DNA from: Deuterostichococcus epilithicus
Taxonomy: Eukaryota > Chlorophyta > Trebouxiophyceae > Prasiolales > Stichococcaceae
Direction: 5' to 3'
DNA length: 64,000 bases
Assembly: GCA_033439295.1 (NCBI GenBank)
Contig: JAVTLE010000014.1
Location: forward strand, 4,216,001-4,280,000
Under the pieces are notes generated by a model. The model did no database searches and was not told where the DNA came from. It saw only the letters and a list, made by a program, of their open reading frames with translations. Positions within the stretch are counted from its first letter, which is position 1. Every line of letters begins with the position of its first letter. The translations under genes were made by a program, and so were the position numbers. Below are positions 61,101-64,000 of this stretch, in pieces.

Positions 61101-64000
61101 AGGAGCTCAAGGGGCTCATGTACGGCCTGGTCTCCTCCGGCGGCGACCCGCTGCAGAAGCGCATGGACGAGATCCGCAACAGCCGGCAGCTGTGCTTCGT
61201 TATGACCGACCTGGAGGCGTCCACGGCGCAGGCCTCGGCGGACGCTGACGCGTTCCTCCAGGTCCAAGACATCCACGATACGGTGCGTCGGGTTTCGACA
61301 GGTTATCGAAAGTCTGAGGGGGAACAAGCGTGTTTTTTGGGGTCTAGAAGCATACACGGCTCTGGCGCCAGCCAGCGCAACCCGGACTCCTTCCTGCAGG
61401 TTCAGGACTAGGATGCGGTGCGGCCCTCTTGTGAGAATCGCTTCCACAAGTGCTGCAGACGTGCAGCTGCTAGTCTTACAGGCATTTGATGGTGGGCAAT
61501 GGTGCCACCGCGTCGCTCCCAAGTCCAGGACATCCACGGTTCACACTTGGGTCCTGATTTCAAGTTGTAGAGTTTCCAAATTCCCAGCTGCAGTTGGTTG
61601 AAACACCTAGAGCAGAGAGAGGGGTGCGCTCAACTGTGCGCCGCTGTGAGCAGTGGCGTAGAAGTCATCTTCCGCCTCCGCCTGGCGACAGCCTGTGACC
61701 TTGTGTTTCTGCGCACACACCCCTCACGAGTGACACCTGTGGCGCGCAGGTGATGCGGGAGGGCATCGCAAAGCACGGCGGCTACGAGATCAACACGGAG
61801 GGCGATGCCTTCCAGGTCGCCTTCACCACCGTGCACCAGGCGCGCTTCCGCTCTCGTGGGAGAAATTTTATATATACAACACAACTCGGTGTAGTTGCCT
61901 TCTGCAGGCTTCCTTCAGTCAGACCTGCAAGGCTGTTCTCGCAGCGCTTGCTGCCACAAATGTCGCAGGCTGCCCATCACAGTCCCCTTCATCTGTGGAG
62001 TATGATGCTTCAGATGCATGGTGGCTGTGCTGGCACTGCTTGCCGGCTCCGGCCGTGCTTGCCCACTGCAGAAGCACTGCTGGCTGCTGGGGTCAAAGAC
62101 AAGCTGCACGCCCTGCTCACCACACACCCAGCCTGTGGTTGCCATCGATCGGTGTGCCTCGCAGTGTGGGGTTTTCAATAAGCAGTCGCTGCTCGGCGCA
62201 GGCAGTGCTGTTCTGCCTGGAGACGCAGTACCGGCTGCTGGAGTCGGCGTGGCCGCGCGAGGTGCTCAAGCTGCCCAGCTGCAAGGAGGTGGTCGCGGCG
62301 GACGGCTCGCTGCTGTTCCGCGGGCCCCGAGTGCGCATGGGAATCCACTGGGCCGGGGAGGGCACCGTGGCCCACAGGTGCGGACTTGTGTCCCCGTCTG
62401 CGAGGCGGTTGTGTGTCTTGTTGAGAGGCAGGAATCTGAAAGGCAGGACGTCAGAAGGGGGACACCGCTAGCGCCGTTTGGCCGGCAGCGGCGCTGCCGC
62501 TGCACAGCAATGCGTCATTCGTCTGTCCTGGCACCTACAGGGTGCAGCCGGGCAACCTTTCGCGCTGGTGACGCAGCCCAAAGTCAATGGACCCAGTTCC
62601 TGGGCTGCTTGCTCGAGAGGCACCTGAATTGCGTTCAGCACCATGTTGCCGCTGCGCTGCTGTCCACCCGATATCTTGTCCGACACCTCCTGACACCGCC
62701 CACGCAGGCTGCACCTGCTGACGAAGCACCGGGTGTTCTCGGGGCCGGGCTTCCTGGTGGCGCAGGAGATCGGGGATGCGGCGCACGGCGGCCAGGTGGT
62801 GCTATCCCACGACGCCTGGCTGGAGCTGCGCAACTGCATGGACCAGGCAAGGGCCTTTTCCCTGCCGCAACCCCCTTCTCCTCCCGGACAGCGGAGCAGC
62901 TGTGCCGCTCAGCTGCGCCACCCTCCTGTTCTCTCGGTGTTGCTCGTGCCGGCGAGCTGCGGCGGCACTCTGCCGCACTCTTGTGAGTTTCCCTTTGCGC
63001 CCTCGTCGCTGCCACCCGCCAGCCTGCAGGCAGCGCACTGGCGGCCGGCTGCTTTCAACCGGTCCTGACCCTGCGACCGGTCCTGCGGCCGACGCCATGC
63101 AAGCCAGTCTGATCGGAGCCCCCGACAGGTCTTCTGGCTGCCGCCCTGCCGGTGGCCGCTCTGCATGGACCTCCGAATGCTGAATTGCTGGTAGGAATGT
63201 TTCTTTTTGGATGGACCAAAAGCCGGTGAAAGCAACGCTGCCGCTGCCGCAGGCGGGCTTTCCCACCGTGGAGCAGCTCGGCCTGTTCAAGGTGGACGCC
63301 TGGCCGGCACCACTGTGGCTGTACCAGGTGCGCCCGATCCAGGGTCAGGGTTCAGGATGCTCGTGCACCGTCTCCGGCGGGGCCTGCCCAGCCGCTGCAG
63401 CACAGCAAGCCGCTTGTGCACGTGCGAAGTGGCGCACGAGAGCGGTCCCCTCCGCGTCACTGGACCCTGCGCAAGGCACCTGCTTTCGCGGCGCGATCTG
63501 AGCTTGCAAGTCAAGCGGGGCCTGATCGTCTGAACACCTCGTGCGTCACTCATCATCAGGTTCAGCATCACATGAGCCCCTCCCCGGACTTGCGCGCAGG
63601 TGACGCACCTGCTGGGCAAGCCGCTGCTGCGGGTGTTCGGCCCCATGCGGCGCATCGTGCAGATCGAGCCGGGGTGGGGCCTCAACATTGTGCCGCCGCC
63701 CGTGCCGCGCTCGCCGCAGGTGCAAAGGGTTTAGGGGTCCAGGTTTGAACCGCTGTCCTGCTGCGCTTGTGTGGCTCGTGGCAGGCCGTTCTCGCCCCCA
63801 AGACTACGTCAAGGGACAGAGAGTGCCAGTTGAGCAGCCGAGCAGGGGAATGCACGCACTGCCGCTTGCATATGGTGAGCCTGAACCCCTGCTGCAGGGC
63901 GACTGGACGTCAGTCTCGCAGTGATCCATCGCTGAGTTGATGTGGCCAAGCGCTGTGTTTACATATCGCGGTTCAGGGCCCTCTCACGTTCGTGGCGGTG
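55105..64000 (+). CDS. LRR-FN3-TM receptor with class III nucleotide cyclase domain(s), runs off the right edge
   Basis: A plasma-membrane receptor expected to make cAMP or cGMP. Main exons: 55105-55350, 55698-55844, 56107-56223, 56640-56859, 57424-57571, 57979-58135, 58420-58536, 58969-59046, 59338-59435, 59747 to about 59813, 60220-60348, 60576-60694, 61054-61282, 61750-61839, 62202-62377, 62708-62846, 63253-63327, 63600-63719, and 63977 onward. Order: signal peptide; plant-type LRR N-cap with WNTSTDPCDDGWRGVVCNC; leucine-rich repeats (LEQVELQDNRLTGRLP); a Cys/Asn-rich region; an FN3-like unit (TGLDLQPGERYINRVTAYNN); one membrane helix (IIAAACIGVCSIVVALITVY); a basic helix; then the cyclase domain. 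Metal-binding Asp appears in CFVMTDLEAST and in TEGDAF, followed by VRMGIHWAGEG and HGGQVVLS. The canonical Lys is Asn (INTEGD) and the N-x3-R pair is absent (GFLVAQEIGD). Exon ends around the FN3 unit are uncertain. Four introns are GC-AG. Confidence 0.85.
58573..58645 (+). repeat. Intronic partial copy of the preceding cyclase exon
   Basis: Within the intron after 58536, a stretch reading TTGTATGCGGTGACGCAAGA and onward closely repeats exon bases at about 58485-58535 (CTGTATGCGGTGTCGCAAGA and onward), including the GCAAGGC-TCGCCT segment and the following AGCCAGACAAG/GGCCAGGCAAGAC. Several substitutions and a short gap break its frame. It is a local duplication of exon sequence, not a usable exon. 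Confidence 0.6.

Noticed and set aside
55500-63700. Receptor kinase downstream of the LRR region
   Set aside because: No kinase motifs (G-x-G-x-x-G, HRD, DFG) occur after the membrane helix. The conserved blocks are those of class III cyclases.
1-64000. CRISPR array, prophage, insertion sequence or bacterial operon
   Set aside because: No regularly spaced direct repeats of CRISPR type, phage genes or transposase-with-terminal-repeat structures were seen. The genes are intron-rich and eukaryotic.

Overview
This window looks like nuclear DNA of a green alga, most likely a GC-rich trebouxiophyte (Coccomyxa/Chlorella-like). The basis is as follows. Every recognisable gene is split into many short exons by introns of roughly 100-500 bases. 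Predicted proteins carry Ala/Gly/Pro/Gln-rich linkers. The gene set mixes plant-lineage families (a TIME FOR COFFEE-like protein, plant-type LRR N-terminal region) with families typical of algae and protists (VIT/VWA protein, receptor-type class III cyclase, GT90 glycosyltransferase). No bacterial-style operons, CRISPR arrays, rRNA or clear tRNA genes are present. Species is not determined. Exon models were assembled by eye from family motifs, splice signals and codon phase; eleven of them close from start to stop with consistent phase.

Layout, left to right: an orphan exon (301-436); mitochondrial ribosomal protein L15 (minus, 1761-4014), head to head with a PITH-domain protein (plus, 4502-5726); a small conserved protein (minus, 6122-7048); a TIC-like Q-rich nuclear protein (plus, 9366-12060, 5' exons unclear, two apparent frameshifts); a 928-residue VIT + VWA protein (plus, 12925-20227); glutathione reductase (minus, 20727-25557), head to head with a membrane-anchored lipocalin-like protein (plus, 26342-28427); an AT-richer gap; an AT-hook/bZIP factor with an HTH-like tail (minus, 30380 to about 33100); a Tcd/TcdA-type tRNA t6A dehydratase (plus, 35053-38832); an organelle-targeted phosphatidylglycerophosphate synthase (minus, 40117-42689); a palindromic repeat cluster (44.5-44.8 kb); a secreted orphan protein (plus, 45136-47340); a GT90 glycosyltransferase (minus, 47961-53139); and a LRR-FN3-TM-class III nucleotide cyclase receptor (plus, 55105 to beyond the right edge).

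The genes do not form a pathway. They are housekeeping functions (organellar translation, tRNA modification, glutathione redox, phosphatidylglycerol synthesis) interleaved with surface, secretory and regulatory genes. Strands alternate almost perfectly, giving convergent and head-to-head pairs. Two features stand out. About ten of roughly 99 modelled introns use GC-AG rather than GT-AG boundaries. The receptor cyclase appears to have a first catalytic domain with the metal-binding aspartates but without the canonical substrate and transition-state residues, followed at the window edge by what may be the start of a second, complementary domain.
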